From Ruminococcus sp. (lineage in GTDB: Bacteria > Bacillota > Clostridia > Oscillospirales > Ruminococcaceae): DNA of 39,105 bases. Of this stretch, positions 9,129 through 18,146 are shown in pieces (the stretch's first letter is position 1; each line of letters begins with the position of its first letter). The stretch covers positions 1 to 39,105 of the forward strand of contig JAISIH010000026.1 of the NCBI GenBank assembly GCA_031262105.1, written 5' to 3'. The notes beneath the pieces were generated by a model. That model was not told the origin of the DNA, searched no databases, and saw nothing but the letters and a program-made list of their open reading frames with translations. Both the position numbers and the translations under genes were made by a program.

Positions 9129-10196
9129 ATGAGTCTTATATCAGTACGAAACATGGAGAAACACTACGGTTCAAGCGTTATATTAAAGGACGTCAGCACC
9201 GAGATTGAGAAGGGCGAGGTTATTACCGTTATCGGTCCTTCCGGCACCGGCAAAAGCACATTTTTACGCGGCATGAATATGCTCGACCCGCCCACAGGGG
9301 GAGAGGTATGGTTTGACGGGGAGAAAATAACCCGAAAAAACCTTGATATGACGCGCCGCAGAATCGGCATGGTGTTCCAGAATTTCGGGCTTTACAGCCA
9401 CCTTAACGTTATAGATAACCTCATTGCCGCGCCGATGAAGCTCCTTAAAAAAAGCCGTGCGGCGGCGACGGAAGAAGCATTGATTCTGCTTAAAACAGTC
9501 GGGCTTTCGGAGCGGGCAAAGCATTTTCCGCACGAACTTTCCGGCGGACAGAAACAGCGTGTCGCTATCGCGCGTTGCCTTGCGATGAAGCCGGACGTTA
9601 TACTCTTCGACGAGCCGACATCTGCCCTTGACCCCACCATGGTCGGGGAGGTTACGGCGGTTATAAGAAGCCTTGCGCAGTCGGGAATGACGATGATTAT
9701 CGTAACCCACGAGATGAATTTCGCGAAAGAAGTTTCAAACCGCATTTTTTACATGGACGAGGGCGGCATCTACGAATCGGGAACGCCGGGACAGATTTTT
9801 GAACATCCCCAAAAAGAGCTTACGCAAAGGTTTATATGGAGCATAAGAAGTTATAATTTCAAGGCGGAGAGCAAGGATTTCGACCGCGTCGCTATGCTTG
9901 CGAATATTGATAATTTCTGCTTCCGACAGGGAATTGCTCCCGCACGTGCCGAGAAAATCCGCCTTATCGCGGAGGAACTGACCGTCAGTATTGTATCACC
10001 GAAAGCCGATGAATTTGACCTTAACATTTCCTTTTCCGATAAGCTTAAAACATATTCTATATCCGTTTCATACGCCGCAGAAACAGACTTTCTTGAAGAA
10101 ACAGACGATATAATCGCCGCTTCGATTATAAAAAAATCCTGCGAAAAAGTAAGCTACAGTTTCGACGGATTAAGCGTAATTAAAGCGGAACTCTAA
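9129..10196 (+). CDS. Amino-acid ABC transporter ATPase (GlnQ type) with GHKL-like C-terminal extension
   Basis: Energises the preceding receptor-permease. Walker [10 protein letters not shown] at about residue 36, signature LSGGQKQR near 138, Walker [10 protein letters not shown] near 158 and switch VTHEM near 192 are all intact, so it should hydrolyse ATP. GlnQ-type ATPases are about 240-250 residues long; this one is 355. The extra 110 residues include [12 protein letters not shown], which resembles the N-box region of GHKL/RsbW-type ATPases (EELxxN), but the Asn is Ser and no DxGxG box is visible. The extension therefore looks like a degenerate regulatory domain, not a kinase. The ATG has aaggga upstream. 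A bidirectional terminator follows at 10218-10260. The extension assignment is tentative, the ATPase call firm. Confidence 0.9.
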   Translation: MSLISVRNMEKHYGSSVILKDVSTEIEKGEVITVIGPSGTGKSTFLRGMNMLDPPTGGEVWFDGEKITRKNLDMTRRRIGMVFQNFGLYSHLNVIDNLIAAPMKLLKKSRAAATEEALILLKTVGLSERAKHFPHELSGGQKQRVAIARCLAMKPDVILFDEPTSALDPTMVGEVTAVIRSLAQSGMTMIIVTHEMNFAKEVSNRIFYMDEGGIYESGTPGQIFEHPQKELTQRFIWSIRSYNFKAESKDFDRVAMLANIDNFCFRQGIAPARAEKIRLIAEELTVSIVSPKADEFDLNISFSDKLKTYSISVSYAAETDFLEETDDIIAASIIKKSCEKVSYSFDGLSVIKAEL

Positions 10197-10217
10197 TCAT
10201 TACAGTAAACAATAAAA

Positions 10218-10260
10218 CGCCGCAAATCCTGTGATAAGGGTTTGCGGCGAAGTTATTTTT
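10218..10260. terminator. Bidirectional terminator between convergent genes
   Basis: Thirteen-base stem 10218-10230 with 10237-10249 (one G-U pair), 6-base loop. T-rich sequence follows on the plus strand, and AATAAAA precedes it, giving T's for the minus-strand transcript. It serves the ABC operon and the chemoreceptor gene. Confidence 0.75.
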
Positions 10261-10268
10261 ATATGATT

Positions 10269-12254
10269 TTACGACAGCTTAAACTTTTCAACAAGCGTTT
10301 CAAGTTCATTCGCAAGTGCGGAGAGTTCTTCGGAGCGGGCTGCCGATTCTTCTGCTTCCGCCGCCGTAAGCTGTATTGACTCGACGATTGAAGAAAGCCT
10401 CGGGGTTATGTCGGAGATTGCGGCGTTCTGTCCGGCTGTGAGGGCGTTTATTTCGGTGATTTTTTCGGTTATTTCTTTGAATGCCTTCATTGACTCTTCA
10501 AAGGAATCGTTCGCCTTTATGACAACCGCCGCGCCGTCGTTTATCTCGCGGACGCTTGTGTCAATAAGCGATGTCGTTTCTTTAACGGCGTCTGCGGATT
10601 TTGTCGCAAGATTTCTTACCTCTTGTGCAACAACCGCGAAGCCCTTTCCGTTAACGCCCGCACGTGCCGCTTCGACAGAGGCATTGAGGGCTAAGATATT
10701 GGTCTGGAAAGCGATGCTGTCCACCGTGTTTGTGACGTGCATTATGTCTTCGGAACTTGTCTTTATCGAAACCATAGACTCGGAAAGCTGCTTTATAAGC
10801 TCTAATGCCTTATTCATGAGGGTTGAAGTTTCGTTGATAAAACGGAGGGCATCATCAACAGACTCCGTTGATTTTTTCGTGTCGCTGTTTACGAATGTTA
10901 TGCCCTCGGTTATGCTTGCCGCATTTTCAGACTGTGCATTTGCGTAACCTGCAAGCTCCCCTGCGCCGTGCGAGAGTTCTTCCGCCGATTTTGAAACTGC
11001 TTTTGCGGCACTGCGGATTTTGCTTAAAATATTATTTATCTCGGCGGTTATCTTAACAAGCCCGGTGCGAATCGGCGCAAAATCCCCGATATATTCGTGC
11101 TGTACCTTAACGCTGTAATCGCCGTCCGCCATAAGCCCCAAGATGTCTGAAATCTCGGTTATATAGCCGGTTACGGTCGTCGTAAACTGCGATATCGAGT
11201 CGTTAAGATCCTTAAATTCGCCGGAAAAATTATGGTCATCTTTTTCGTGGAAATTTCCGAGCGTGAGTTCGTGAATACGCTTGATAATTACGTTTATCGG
11301 GCGAACCGCGAACATCTGCATCATGATTATAATAAGCATAATCGTGATAACCGCAGTTACGGCAATTACAACAAACATTGTCGTGGTTATGTTGTCGATA
11401 CCGCCCGTGATTTCTTCTGCTCCGATGGCTGCAACGATAAATTCGCCGCTTTTTTCGGTAAGGGCTTTTGTGAAATACGCGGTGCCGTTAATTTCAACCG
11501 TGGTAAGTTTTCCGGCGTTGTCGGTTGTCTTTGTAACCCATTCCGGCACATCTTTTCCGATATTTTGCGAATCGGCATCTGCGGCGTATTTTCCGTCAGC
11601 CGACACAAGGGTTACAAAGCCTGTTTCGCCGAAATCATATTCCGCTACGATAGTTTGTTTTGAGAATAAGACATTCAGTTCGTCAACAATTTCAGCACCG
11701 AGCCCAACCTGTATAACGCCGGGTTCGTCAATCCTGTTGACGCCTATGTATTGCATCATCTTCCCTGTAGATGAGTTCGGCATTGGGTCTTGAACAATCT
11801 CAAGCGTGATATCGTTAACGATTGCCATGAAAACCCGCGATTGGTCGCCGCTATTCATGTCGAAGCCGTTATAGCCCGCGATATTCCCGCCTTCAATTAT
11901 TCCGTCCGCCCCGATAATACAAATCTCGGTTATGCCGAGGTCGTCGGCAATCGCCTGCCAGTAATCGAAATCGTCAATCGTATGTAAGCCGCCCTTAACT
12001 TCGGCATCAACGAGGTCTGCAATACTGTTTGCGAGTGCAACATTCTTTTTCCCGAATGCGTCAAGCACGGCAACGGTTGTATTATCGTTTGAAGTAAACT
12101 GAGTTGCAGTCGTACTTAAAACGGAGTTAATCTCGTTTTCAAAACGGTTCATAACTTCGCGTTCTGCCATCCTTGCCGAAACAATTCCGACGACGAGTAA
12201 GGATATGATTGACAGAATTGTTATCGGAATAAGTAGTTTATAGCTAAGCTTCAT
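10269..12254 (-). CDS. Methyl-accepting chemotaxis-type receptor (dCache-like sensor, HAMP, signalling domain)
   Basis: Transmembrane sensor of 661 residues. An N-terminal helix (about 7-27) and a second helix (about 290-315) enclose an extracellular region of about 260 residues resembling dCache sensors. HAMP follows, then a long coiled-coil signalling domain whose tip includes SIAFQTNILALNASVEAARAG and GKGFAVVAQEVRNLA, the conserved CheA/CheW contact region. No che or flagellar genes lie in the window, so the partner kinase must be elsewhere if it exists. It is transcribed toward the amino-acid ABC operon, and its sensor might read related ligands, but that is only positional inference. It has its own perfect promoter at 12315-12343. 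The nearest other two-component-type gene is the lone Hpt protein at 35046. Confidence 0.92.
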   Translation of the reverse strand: MKLSYKLLIPITILSIISLLVVGIVSARMAEREVMNRFENEINSVLSTTATQFTSNDNTTVAVLDAFGKKNVALANSIADLVDAEVKGGLHTIDDFDYWQAIADDLGITEICIIGADGIIEGGNIAGYNGFDMNSGDQSRVFMAIVNDITLEIVQDPMPNSSTGKMMQYIGVNRIDEPGVIQVGLGAEIVDELNVLFSKQTIVAEYDFGETGFVTLVSADGKYAADADSQNIGKDVPEWVTKTTDNAGKLTTVEINGTAYFTKALTEKSGEFIVAAIGAEEITGGIDNITTTMFVVIAVTAVITIMLIIIMMQMFAVRPINVIIKRIHELTLGNFHEKDDHNFSGEFKDLNDSISQFTTTVTGYITEISDILGLMADGDYSVKVQHEYIGDFAPIRTGLVKITAEINNILSKIRSAAKAVSKSAEELSHGAGELAGYANAQSENAASITEGITFVNSDTKKSTESVDDALRFINETSTLMNKALELIKQLSESMVSIKTSSEDIMHVTNTVDSIAFQTNILALNASVEAARAGVNGKGFAVVAQEVRNLATKSADAVKETTSLIDTSVREINDGAAVVIKANDSFEESMKAFKEITEKITEINALTAGQNAAISDITPRLSSIVESIQLTAAEAEESAARSEELSALANELETLVEKFKLS

Positions 12255-12314
12255 TAATATAATCCTCCGAAATGTATGTGCTTAATAAAATGTTAATATA
12301 ATTACTATTAAAAT

Positions 12315-12343
12315 ATTATAACTTATATTTCATCAATTGTCAA
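12315..12343 (-). promoter_or_regulatory. Consensus promoter of the chemoreceptor gene
   Basis: Reading the minus strand: TTGACA (12343-12338), 17-base spacer, TATAAT (12320-12315). Start of transcription expected near 12308, leaving a leader of about 54 bases. Confidence 0.85.
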
Positions 12344-12422
12344 GGTTTTTTTCAAAACTAAAGATTGAATTTTTATTCAACAAGATTATTATTAAATTTC
12401 TATGAATATTCATAAAAATAAC

Positions 12423-12451
12423 TTGAAAAGTCTTTCATTTTAGTGTATAAT
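12423..12451 (+). promoter_or_regulatory. Promoter of the cdaR-like/ftsEX operon
   Basis: TTGAAA at 12423-12428, 17-base spacer, TATAAT at 12446-12451. It lies back to back with the chemoreceptor promoter. The next genes are spaced so tightly that it probably drives the whole run up to 19320. Confidence 0.8.
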
Positions 12452-12514
12452 TAATCAGTATAGTTACGAAATCATAAAATAATGTCAAATCTGTCCAAAA
12501 ATGGAGATATAAAA

Positions 12515-13600
12515 ATGTCAAACAGATTATTTCAAGGAATAATTACCCAACTCAAGGATTCAATGAACTGCGCAATCGGGGTTGTCGATTCGTCGGGTTC
12601 TATAGTCGCGTGTTCTGAAAGCCAGCGGATCGGCACAGTCAACGAGTATATAACGCTTGACCTGAGTGACTCTTTCGATGTGTTCTTGCGGGACGGTTAT
12701 ACCTGTAAGCCGTTCGGGACGCATAACAAGCCCGAGTACGTTGTTTTTGTCGAGGGGACGGACGAAAGCGCGGCAAAATACGTTAACATTTTAGCGGTTA
12801 CGATGTCTTCAATTAAGCAGTATTACGACGAAAAATACGACCGCACGAATTTCATAAAGAATGTTGTTCAAGATAACGTCCTCCCGGGGGATATTATCGT
12901 TAAGGCGAGGGAGCTGCATTTTAACGGCGAAGTCAGCAGGGCTATCCTTCTCATCCGCATTGTAAGCTCCAGCGACGTTTCGCCCTTTGACGTTATCCAA
13001 AATCTTTTCCCGGACAAGTCTAAAGATTTTGTCTTAAACATCACCGAATCGGATATTGTTCTTGTTAAAGAAGTTAAAGGGAACACCGAAACGAAGGATC
13101 TTGAAAAGCTTGCAAAGTCCATTTCAGACACGCTTTCCACCGAATTTTACACCCGCGTTGCGGTCGGAATCGGCTCTGTTGTTTCCGGCGTAAAAGAGCT
13201 TGCGCGGAGTTTCAAAGAAGCGCAGACCGCCCTCGAAGTCGGAAAAGTTTTCGATACCGATAAGACCATTGTTTCCTATGATAATTTAGGTATTGCAAGG
13301 CTTATCTATCACCTCCCGAGAACGCTTTGCGACACATTCCTTTCGGAGGTTTTCAAGAAGGGTTCGATTGAGAACTTGGACAACGAAACCCTCTTCACGA
13401 TACAGAAATTTTTTGAAAATAATTTGAACGTTTCCGAAACGTCAAGGAAACTTTTCGTACACCGAAACACCCTTGTTTATCGCCTTGAAAAGATTAAAAA
13501 ACTCACCGGGCTTGACCTGCGCGAGTTCGACCACGCGATTGTCTTTAAGATTGCGCTGATGGTTAAAAAATATATCTCTTCTAATCCTCTTAAATTTTAA
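12515..13600 (+). CDS. CdaR/PucR-type transcriptional regulator
   Basis: DNA-binding regulator of the CdaR/PucR class. The N-terminal part (about 1-110) is a PAS/GAF-like sensing region with AIGVVDSSGSIVACS. The middle part (about 130-270) resembles the GGDEF-like CdaR module. The end carries the typical helix-turn-helix: LNVSETSRKLFVHRNTLVYRLEKI. CdaR itself senses sugar diacids, but ligands across the family differ and none can be inferred here. The start at 12515 is preferred because ggaga lies 7 bases before it; an upstream ATG at 12482 has no ribosome site. ftsE begins only 11 bases after the stop, so the regulator is very likely co-transcribed with the cell-division genes. Confidence 0.82.
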   Translation: MSNRLFQGIITQLKDSMNCAIGVVDSSGSIVACSESQRIGTVNEYITLDLSDSFDVFLRDGYTCKPFGTHNKPEYVVFVEGTDESAAKYVNILAVTMSSIKQYYDEKYDRTNFIKNVVQDNVLPGDIIVKARELHFNGEVSRAILLIRIVSSSDVSPFDVIQNLFPDKSKDFVLNITESDIVLVKEVKGNTETKDLEKLAKSISDTLSTEFYTRVAVGIGSVVSGVKELARSFKEAQTALEVGKVFDTDKTIVSYDNLGIARLIYHLPRTLCDTFLSEVFKKGSIENLDNETLFTIQKFFENNLNVSETSRKLFVHRNTLVYRLEKIKKLTGLDLREFDHAIVFKIALMVKKYISSNPLKF

Positions 13601-13611
13601 CGGAGATTTTT

Positions 13612-14292
13612 GTGGTACTTCTTAAAGATGTTACGGTTACATTCCAAAACGGAGTAACCGCCCTCGACGACGTTAGCCTAACGGTGAGCGACGGCGAATT
13701 TGCATTCATTGTCGGCGAATCGGGCGCAGGAAAAAGCACCCTTATCCGCCTTTTGATAAACGAAATTCCCCCGACTTCCGGGCGGGTTTATGTTAACGGC
13801 TTTGAACTCTCGAAACTTAAAAAAAGCCGCGCCCATAAGCTTCGCCGTTCAATCGGCTATGTTTTTCAGGATTTTAAGCTTATCGACTCGATGACGGTTT
13901 ATGAAAATGTTGCGTTCGTTCTTCGCTGTACCGACGCGACGACCCGTACAATACGAAATCGCGTGCCCGACGCAATCTCCCTCGTGGGCTTAAAGGACAA
14001 GGTTAAATGCCTCCCGCGTGAGCTTTCCGGCGGCGAGCAGCAGCGTGTAGCCTTCGCCCGAGCAATTGTCGCGAACCCGAAGCTTATTATTGCGGACGAG
14101 CCTACCGGCAACCTTGACCCGAAAACGTCCCTTGAAATAATCGAACTGCTAAAAGGCTTAAACGAAAAGTGCAACACAACCGTTATAATGGTTACCCACG
14201 AACACGAGTTTGTGCGGGCTTTCGGCGGCAGAACCGTAACACTCCGCGACGGCAAGGTTGTTTTCGACGGCTTCTTAAACCCGTCACTCTGA
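13612..14292 (+). CDS. ftsE: Cell division ATP-binding protein FtsE
   Basis: Cytoplasmic ATPase of the FtsEX complex, which works as a mechanical switch that activates cell-wall hydrolases instead of transporting a solute. At 226 residues it has the normal length. Walker A GESGAGKST, signature LSGGEQQR, Walker B LIIADEPTGNLD and switch VTHEHEF are all present. The FtsE-typical FQDFKLIDSMTVYENV is also seen. GTG start at 13612, preceded by cggaga. ftsX follows after 20 bases and an M23 peptidase after that, the usual arrangement in which FtsEX controls a peptidoglycan hydrolase. Confidence 0.95.
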   Translation: MVLLKDVTVTFQNGVTALDDVSLTVSDGEFAFIVGESGAGKSTLIRLLINEIPPTSGRVYVNGFELSKLKKSRAHKLRRSIGYVFQDFKLIDSMTVYENVAFVLRCTDATTRTIRNRVPDAISLVGLKDKVKCLPRELSGGEQQRVAFARAIVANPKLIIADEPTGNLDPKTSLEIIELLKGLNEKCNTTVIMVTHEHEFVRAFGGRTVTLRDGKVVFDGFLNPSL

Positions 14293-14312
14293 TTAATTAT
14301 GAGGCAAAATAA

Positions 14313-15221
14313 GTGAGAATATCCGGCGTTAATTTTTTGGTAAAGCGCGGCATTTCAAATATAAAACATAATCGCGTAATGTCACTCGCGAGTTTTTGTG
14401 TTTTAACCGTTTCGATGCTCTTAATCGGCTTTACCTTCCTTTTTCTTCTTAACCTTAACATGATGATCGGCGATGTTGAAGCCCAAAACGAAGTTATCGA
14501 CTTCCTTGAGGATAACCTTACCGACACGCAGACCGAAATGATCGGGCAGAGCATATCTTCTGTGCAGAATGTCGCGAGCGTTACCTTCTATTCAAAGGAA
14601 CAGGGTTTCGCCGAAATACGCGGGCGTATTCCGAATTCGGAGGAGCTTTTCGACTATATCGGGGACGATTCGCCGCTGCCCGATTCTTATCGCGTAAAAA
14701 TCCACGATCTGTCGGAAATAAGCCCCGCATTAATGGCGATTAATCGCATCGAGGGCGTTTATCAAGTTCAAGCTCCGACCGATTTTATCGGTATTTTAAC
14801 AAGCCTTCGCGGCGCATTTACGGTAATTGCGGCGGCTGTTCTTGCGGCACTTTTGATTGTCTGCATAATCGTTGTTTCAAACACAGCGCGAGCGAGCGTC
14901 GATATGCGCAAGCGCGAGATTACGATAATGAAGCTTGTCGGGGCGACAAACGAGTTTATACGGATTCCGTTTTTTATCGAAGGGCTTACGATGGGGCTTA
15001 TCTCGGGAGGCTTTTCGGCGGCGATTACATACATAAGCTACAACGCGGTTAACAATCTTTTATCACATTCCGATACAACGCTTTTCACCGCCCTCGGTGT
15101 CGGCGGACTAATCCCTCCCGGGACGATTGCGCTGCCCTATATTGCCGCAACAATCGGCGGAGGCGCGTTAATTTCCGCGATAGTTACCGGGCTTTCAACA
15201 CACAAGTATTTGAAGGTATAG
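14313..15221 (+). CDS. ftsX: Cell division membrane protein FtsX
   Basis: Membrane partner of FtsE, 302 residues. One helix near residues 22-45, a large external loop (about 46-160, containing FYSKEQGFAEIRG, typical of Gram-positive FtsX) and three more helices near 168-190, 215-240 and 262-290 give the standard four-helix FtsX fold. The external loop is the part that binds the hydrolase partner, presumably the coiled-coil M23 protein encoded 4 bases downstream. GTG start at 14313 with gagg upstream. The cytoplasmic segment VDMRKREITIMKLVGATN before the third helix is a family hallmark. No anomalies. Confidence 0.94.
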   Translation: MRISGVNFLVKRGISNIKHNRVMSLASFCVLTVSMLLIGFTFLFLLNLNMMIGDVEAQNEVIDFLEDNLTDTQTEMIGQSISSVQNVASVTFYSKEQGFAEIRGRIPNSEELFDYIGDDSPLPDSYRVKIHDLSEISPALMAINRIEGVYQVQAPTDFIGILTSLRGAFTVIAAAVLAALLIVCIIVVSNTARASVDMRKREITIMKLVGATNEFIRIPFFIEGLTMGLISGGFSAAITYISYNAVNNLLSHSDTTLFTALGVGGLIPPGTIALPYIAATIGGGALISAIVTGLSTHKYLKV

Positions 15222-15225
15222 TCTG

Positions 15226-16503
15226 ATGAAAACAGCATTTTTCGGGCGAAAAAAATTAATACCGCTGATTATTATTTTCTCATTAATCTTTTGTTTCTTA
15301 ACCGGGATTTCGCCGGTTTCGGCAGAGGATATGGAGAGCCTTAAGGCACGTCAGCAACAGCTCTCGAATGAAATTTCCGCGAATGAAAAAAAGCTTTCGG
15401 AACTCGGCGATGCGCAAAGCGAAACCGAAGAATATCTTGCGATTTATGACGAAAAGATGCACGCTCAAGAAGCACTTGTCGAGTCGCTTAATACCCAAGC
15501 GGCAGCATATGCGCTTCAGGCGGAGGATTATGAAAAAAGAATTGCAGATACGGAAGTTTTAATCGACGAAGGGATTGAAGCGTTCAGAAAAAGGCTCCGC
15601 GCAATGTATATGTCACAAACGAGCAGTCTTGCGTCCGTCCTCACAGGTTCGACTTCATTCTACGATATTCTCGTGAGCATGGAATTTATCGAGCGTGTTG
15701 CGAAGCGCGACGACGACCTTATAAACGGCTTGAACGAACAGATTGCCGGGCTTGATGAAGAAAAAGCAGCCCTGTCGGAACTCCAAACAGAGCTTAATAA
15801 CACGATTGAAATTGCGGAACTTGAAAAACAGCGTCTCTATGCAACTTACGACAAACACGCCGAAACTCTTGCCGCAAACAAGGCGTTAATTGACGATTAT
15901 ACCGCACGCGGTTCAGAGCTTGAGGAGCAGTCAAAGCAGGTTGAAGCCGATATCGAGGCGTTTATAATTGCGGAGCAAAAGCGGCTTGAAGAGGAACGCC
16001 TTACACGTGAAGCGGAGGCTGAAAGGCTTCGCCAAGAAGCACTGAAAGCCGGAGCCGATTACGAGAAGGATACCTCGAAAGATTACGTCTCCTACAGCAA
16101 TACCGGGTTTATCTGGCCTGTTCCGTCGGTGCATAACACAACCGACGGTTACGGCAACAGATGGATTGTCGAAGAACAGCAATCGGATTTTCACAAGGGG
16201 CTTGATATAACAAAACCGGGCTGTAAGGGTGCGGAAATTGTCGCTTCTGCCGGCGGAACAATTATTCAGGCGGGGAATAACAACAACGGTTACGGAAACT
16301 GCGTTATAATCGACCACGGCAACAATATTTCGACGCTTTATGCACATATGTCAAGCACAGCCGTTTCTGTCGGCGCAGTCGTTAACCAAGGCGATACAAT
16401 CGGTTATATCGGCAACACCGGCAATTCATACGGTTATCACTGCCATTTTGAAGTGCGTGTACGCGGACAGCATACCGACCCGCTTCAATACGTCAGCCCG
16501 TAA
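15226..16503 (+). CDS. Secreted coiled-coil M23 peptidoglycan endopeptidase, predicted FtsEX effector
   Basis: Exported murein hydrolase of the EnvC/PcsB-like layout, 425 residues. A signal peptide (about 1-33, ending VSAED) is followed by long coiled coils (about 36-275, with many Glu/Gln/Lys heptads), the region expected to bind FtsX. The C-terminal LytM/M23 domain (about 300-425) keeps the zinc and catalytic residues: H323 and D327 in HKGLD, the LYAHMSS histidine, and H405/H407 in YHCHFEVR. Unlike E. coli EnvC it is therefore predicted to be active, cutting peptide crosslinks of peptidoglycan. Gene order ftsE-ftsX-M23 supports FtsEX control. ATG at 15226 lies 4 bases after the ftsX stop. 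Confidence 0.92.
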   Translation: MKTAFFGRKKLIPLIIIFSLIFCFLTGISPVSAEDMESLKARQQQLSNEISANEKKLSELGDAQSETEEYLAIYDEKMHAQEALVESLNTQAAAYALQAEDYEKRIADTEVLIDEGIEAFRKRLRAMYMSQTSSLASVLTGSTSFYDILVSMEFIERVAKRDDDLINGLNEQIAGLDEEKAALSELQTELNNTIEIAELEKQRLYATYDKHAETLAANKALIDDYTARGSELEEQSKQVEADIEAFIIAEQKRLEEERLTREAEAERLRQEALKAGADYEKDTSKDYVSYSNTGFIWPVPSVHNTTDGYGNRWIVEEQQSDFHKGLDITKPGCKGAEIVASAGGTIIQAGNNNNGYGNCVIIDHGNNISTLYAHMSSTAVSVGAVVNQGDTIGYIGNTGNSYGYHCHFEVRVRGQHTDPLQYVSP

Positions 16504-16581
16504 ATTTTCGCAAAGCGGCGCAGTATTGTTTTTATAAAACCGCCGGTGAGTTCTATTTTCCCTAAAAATTTTGAGGTTTTA

Positions 16582-17796
16582 ATGAATAAAAAAATATCCC
16601 TCGGGCTTGCGATTGCAATTGCGGCACTTGTTGCCGCCGCCGCCGTAATCTTCACCTATAATTATGCGCTTGACCGATTTAACAGCATGATTTCGAGCGT
16701 TTCGGACAAAGAAGAAAATTACACAAGAATATCCGAACTCGACACATTCGTCCGCGCAAGTTATATCGGGCTAATGGACGAAAAAGTCCTTCTTGACTCG
16801 ATTTTAGAGGGTTACACTGCCGGAATAGGCGACATGAACGCCGAATATTTCACAGCCGCCGAAACTCAGGCTATGAATACCGACGACACAGGTTATAAAG
16901 TCGGTCTCGGTTTCGGTTATGAGCCGGAAGGAAGCGGTTATATTATCATAACCGATGTTTTAATAGGGTCTGATGCAGAGACGCTCGGGCTTCGCGCCGG
17001 CGATATTATAACCGCCGTTAACAATACCGATGTTATACATTTTTCAGCCGGCTATGATGAAGCAACCGCCCTCATGAACGGCGACGAGGGAACGAAGGTT
17101 AAGCTTTATGTTAAGCGTACGGCTGAGGACGGGGTTGCGGAATATTTCGACATTGAGCTTGAGTCGAAGCGTTTTGAAATAGTAACGGTTTTCACAAATA
17201 TTTACGACACGATAGGGCTGATAAGAATAACCGCCTTCAACGACCGCACCGACGAGGAACTTTCCGAAGCGATCGACAGCCTTATTTCACAGGGTGCGGA
17301 GTCGCTGATATTCGACATTCGCGACAACCCCGGGGGAAGCATCGCAACGCTCGAAAGTGTGCTTGATAAAATTTTAGGCGCGGGAGATATTGTAACCGCT
17401 TACTATAGGGATTCCGAAACGGTTGTCGTAAAAACCACCGAAGCGGATGTTATAAATATGCCGATGACGGTACTCATGAATGAGCGTACGACAGGCACGG
17501 CGGAGCTTTTTGCTTCGGCACTCAAAGACGAAGCAGGCGCACAGCTTGTCGGCGTTTCAACCGCCGGAAAAGGCATGCTTCAAGAAACCCACAAGCTCGG
17601 GAGCGGCGGCAGTATACGCCTGTCCGTTGCCTATCTTAAGACGTCTTCAAAGCGCGATTTTGACAGAATAGGAATAAAACCCGATTTTGAGGTAAAACTC
17701 CCGGAAGGGGTTCTGATTTCGGATATCCCGGAAACACTGCGCCTCTCCCAAGACACCCAGCTTGTCAAAGCAATTGAAGTCGCGGGGACGTTTTAG
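16582..17796 (+). CDS. S41 C-terminal processing protease homologue, catalytic Ser replaced by Gly
   Basis: CtpA/CtpB-like exported protein: N-terminal membrane helix (about 8-28), a PDZ domain (about 95-180) and an S41 core. In the catalytic motif, usually N-x-x-[ST]-A-S-A-[SA]-E, this protein reads NERTTGTAE, so the nucleophilic Ser is Gly305. The codon is ggc at 17494-17496. The general base K330 and Q334 in TAGKGMLQ are kept, and the 25-residue spacing to Lys matches active relatives, so the alignment is firm. It is probably inactive as a protease; it might act as a peptide-binding or scaffold protein for the division hydrolase. ATG 16582 with gagg upstream is preferred over GTG 16546, which has no ribosome site and would delay the membrane helix. 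The frame is intact, so this is not a decayed pseudogene. Confidence 0.88.
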   Translation: MNKKISLGLAIAIAALVAAAAVIFTYNYALDRFNSMISSVSDKEENYTRISELDTFVRASYIGLMDEKVLLDSILEGYTAGIGDMNAEYFTAAETQAMNTDDTGYKVGLGFGYEPEGSGYIIITDVLIGSDAETLGLRAGDIITAVNNTDVIHFSAGYDEATALMNGDEGTKVKLYVKRTAEDGVAEYFDIELESKRFEIVTVFTNIYDTIGLIRITAFNDRTDEELSEAIDSLISQGAESLIFDIRDNPGGSIATLESVLDKILGAGDIVTAYYRDSETVVVKTTEADVINMPMTVLMNERTTGTAELFASALKDEAGAQLVGVSTAGKGMLQETHKLGSGGSIRLSVAYLKTSSKRDFDRIGIKPDFEVKLPEGVLISDIPETLRLSQDTQLVKAIEVAGTF

Positions 17797-17807
17797 AAGG
17801 AAAAATT

Positions 17808-18146
17808 ATGTTTGAATTAGGGACCATTTACGGTATATTTTTAATAGCCGGCTACGCGACAGGGATAATGGGGATAGCTTTTATCCTCATAAATAAATTT
17901 TTCCGCAAGGAATATTTCGCGAATTATATTCGCTACGGCATCAGTATTTTCAGGCTTATCTTTGAAGCAATAATGGCGGGGCTTGCCGTTTATGTTGTTA
18001 TAATTCATCATGACAGGCTCTCGATGAATATGATTTTTATCCATCTTTTCGGTGCTTTTTTGCTCTTTGCGGATATAGTTATAAGTGTAATTCTTAAGAT
18101 TTATATTGAAAAAAAGTCGAAGCGCGTTTATAAAAAAGAGCAATAA
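17808..18146 (+). CDS. Small membrane protein of unknown function
   Basis: 112 residues with three hydrophobic segments (about 7-28, 42-66 and 75-100) and a basic C-terminal tail. It matches no family I recognise. ATG at 17808 follows agaagg and lies 11 bases after the S41-homologue stop. Its 3' end overlaps the next gene by 41 bases in another frame. Its position in the ftsEX operon suggests a cell-envelope role, by context only. Confidence 0.75.
   Translation: MFELGTIYGIFLIAGYATGIMGIAFILINKFFRKEYFANYIRYGISIFRLIFEAIMAGLAVYVVIIHHDRLSMNMIFIHLFGAFLLFADIVISVILKIYIEKKSKRVYKKEQ

Noticed and set aside
9264-9745. Long minus-strand open frames inside the ABC ATPase gene
   Set aside because: They mirror a well-conserved ATPase gene; frames of this length are common opposite G+C-richer genes.
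16546-16581. GTG start giving 12 extra residues to the S41 homologue
   Set aside because: No ribosome site; the ATG at 16582 has gagg at the right distance and puts the membrane helix at the N-terminus.
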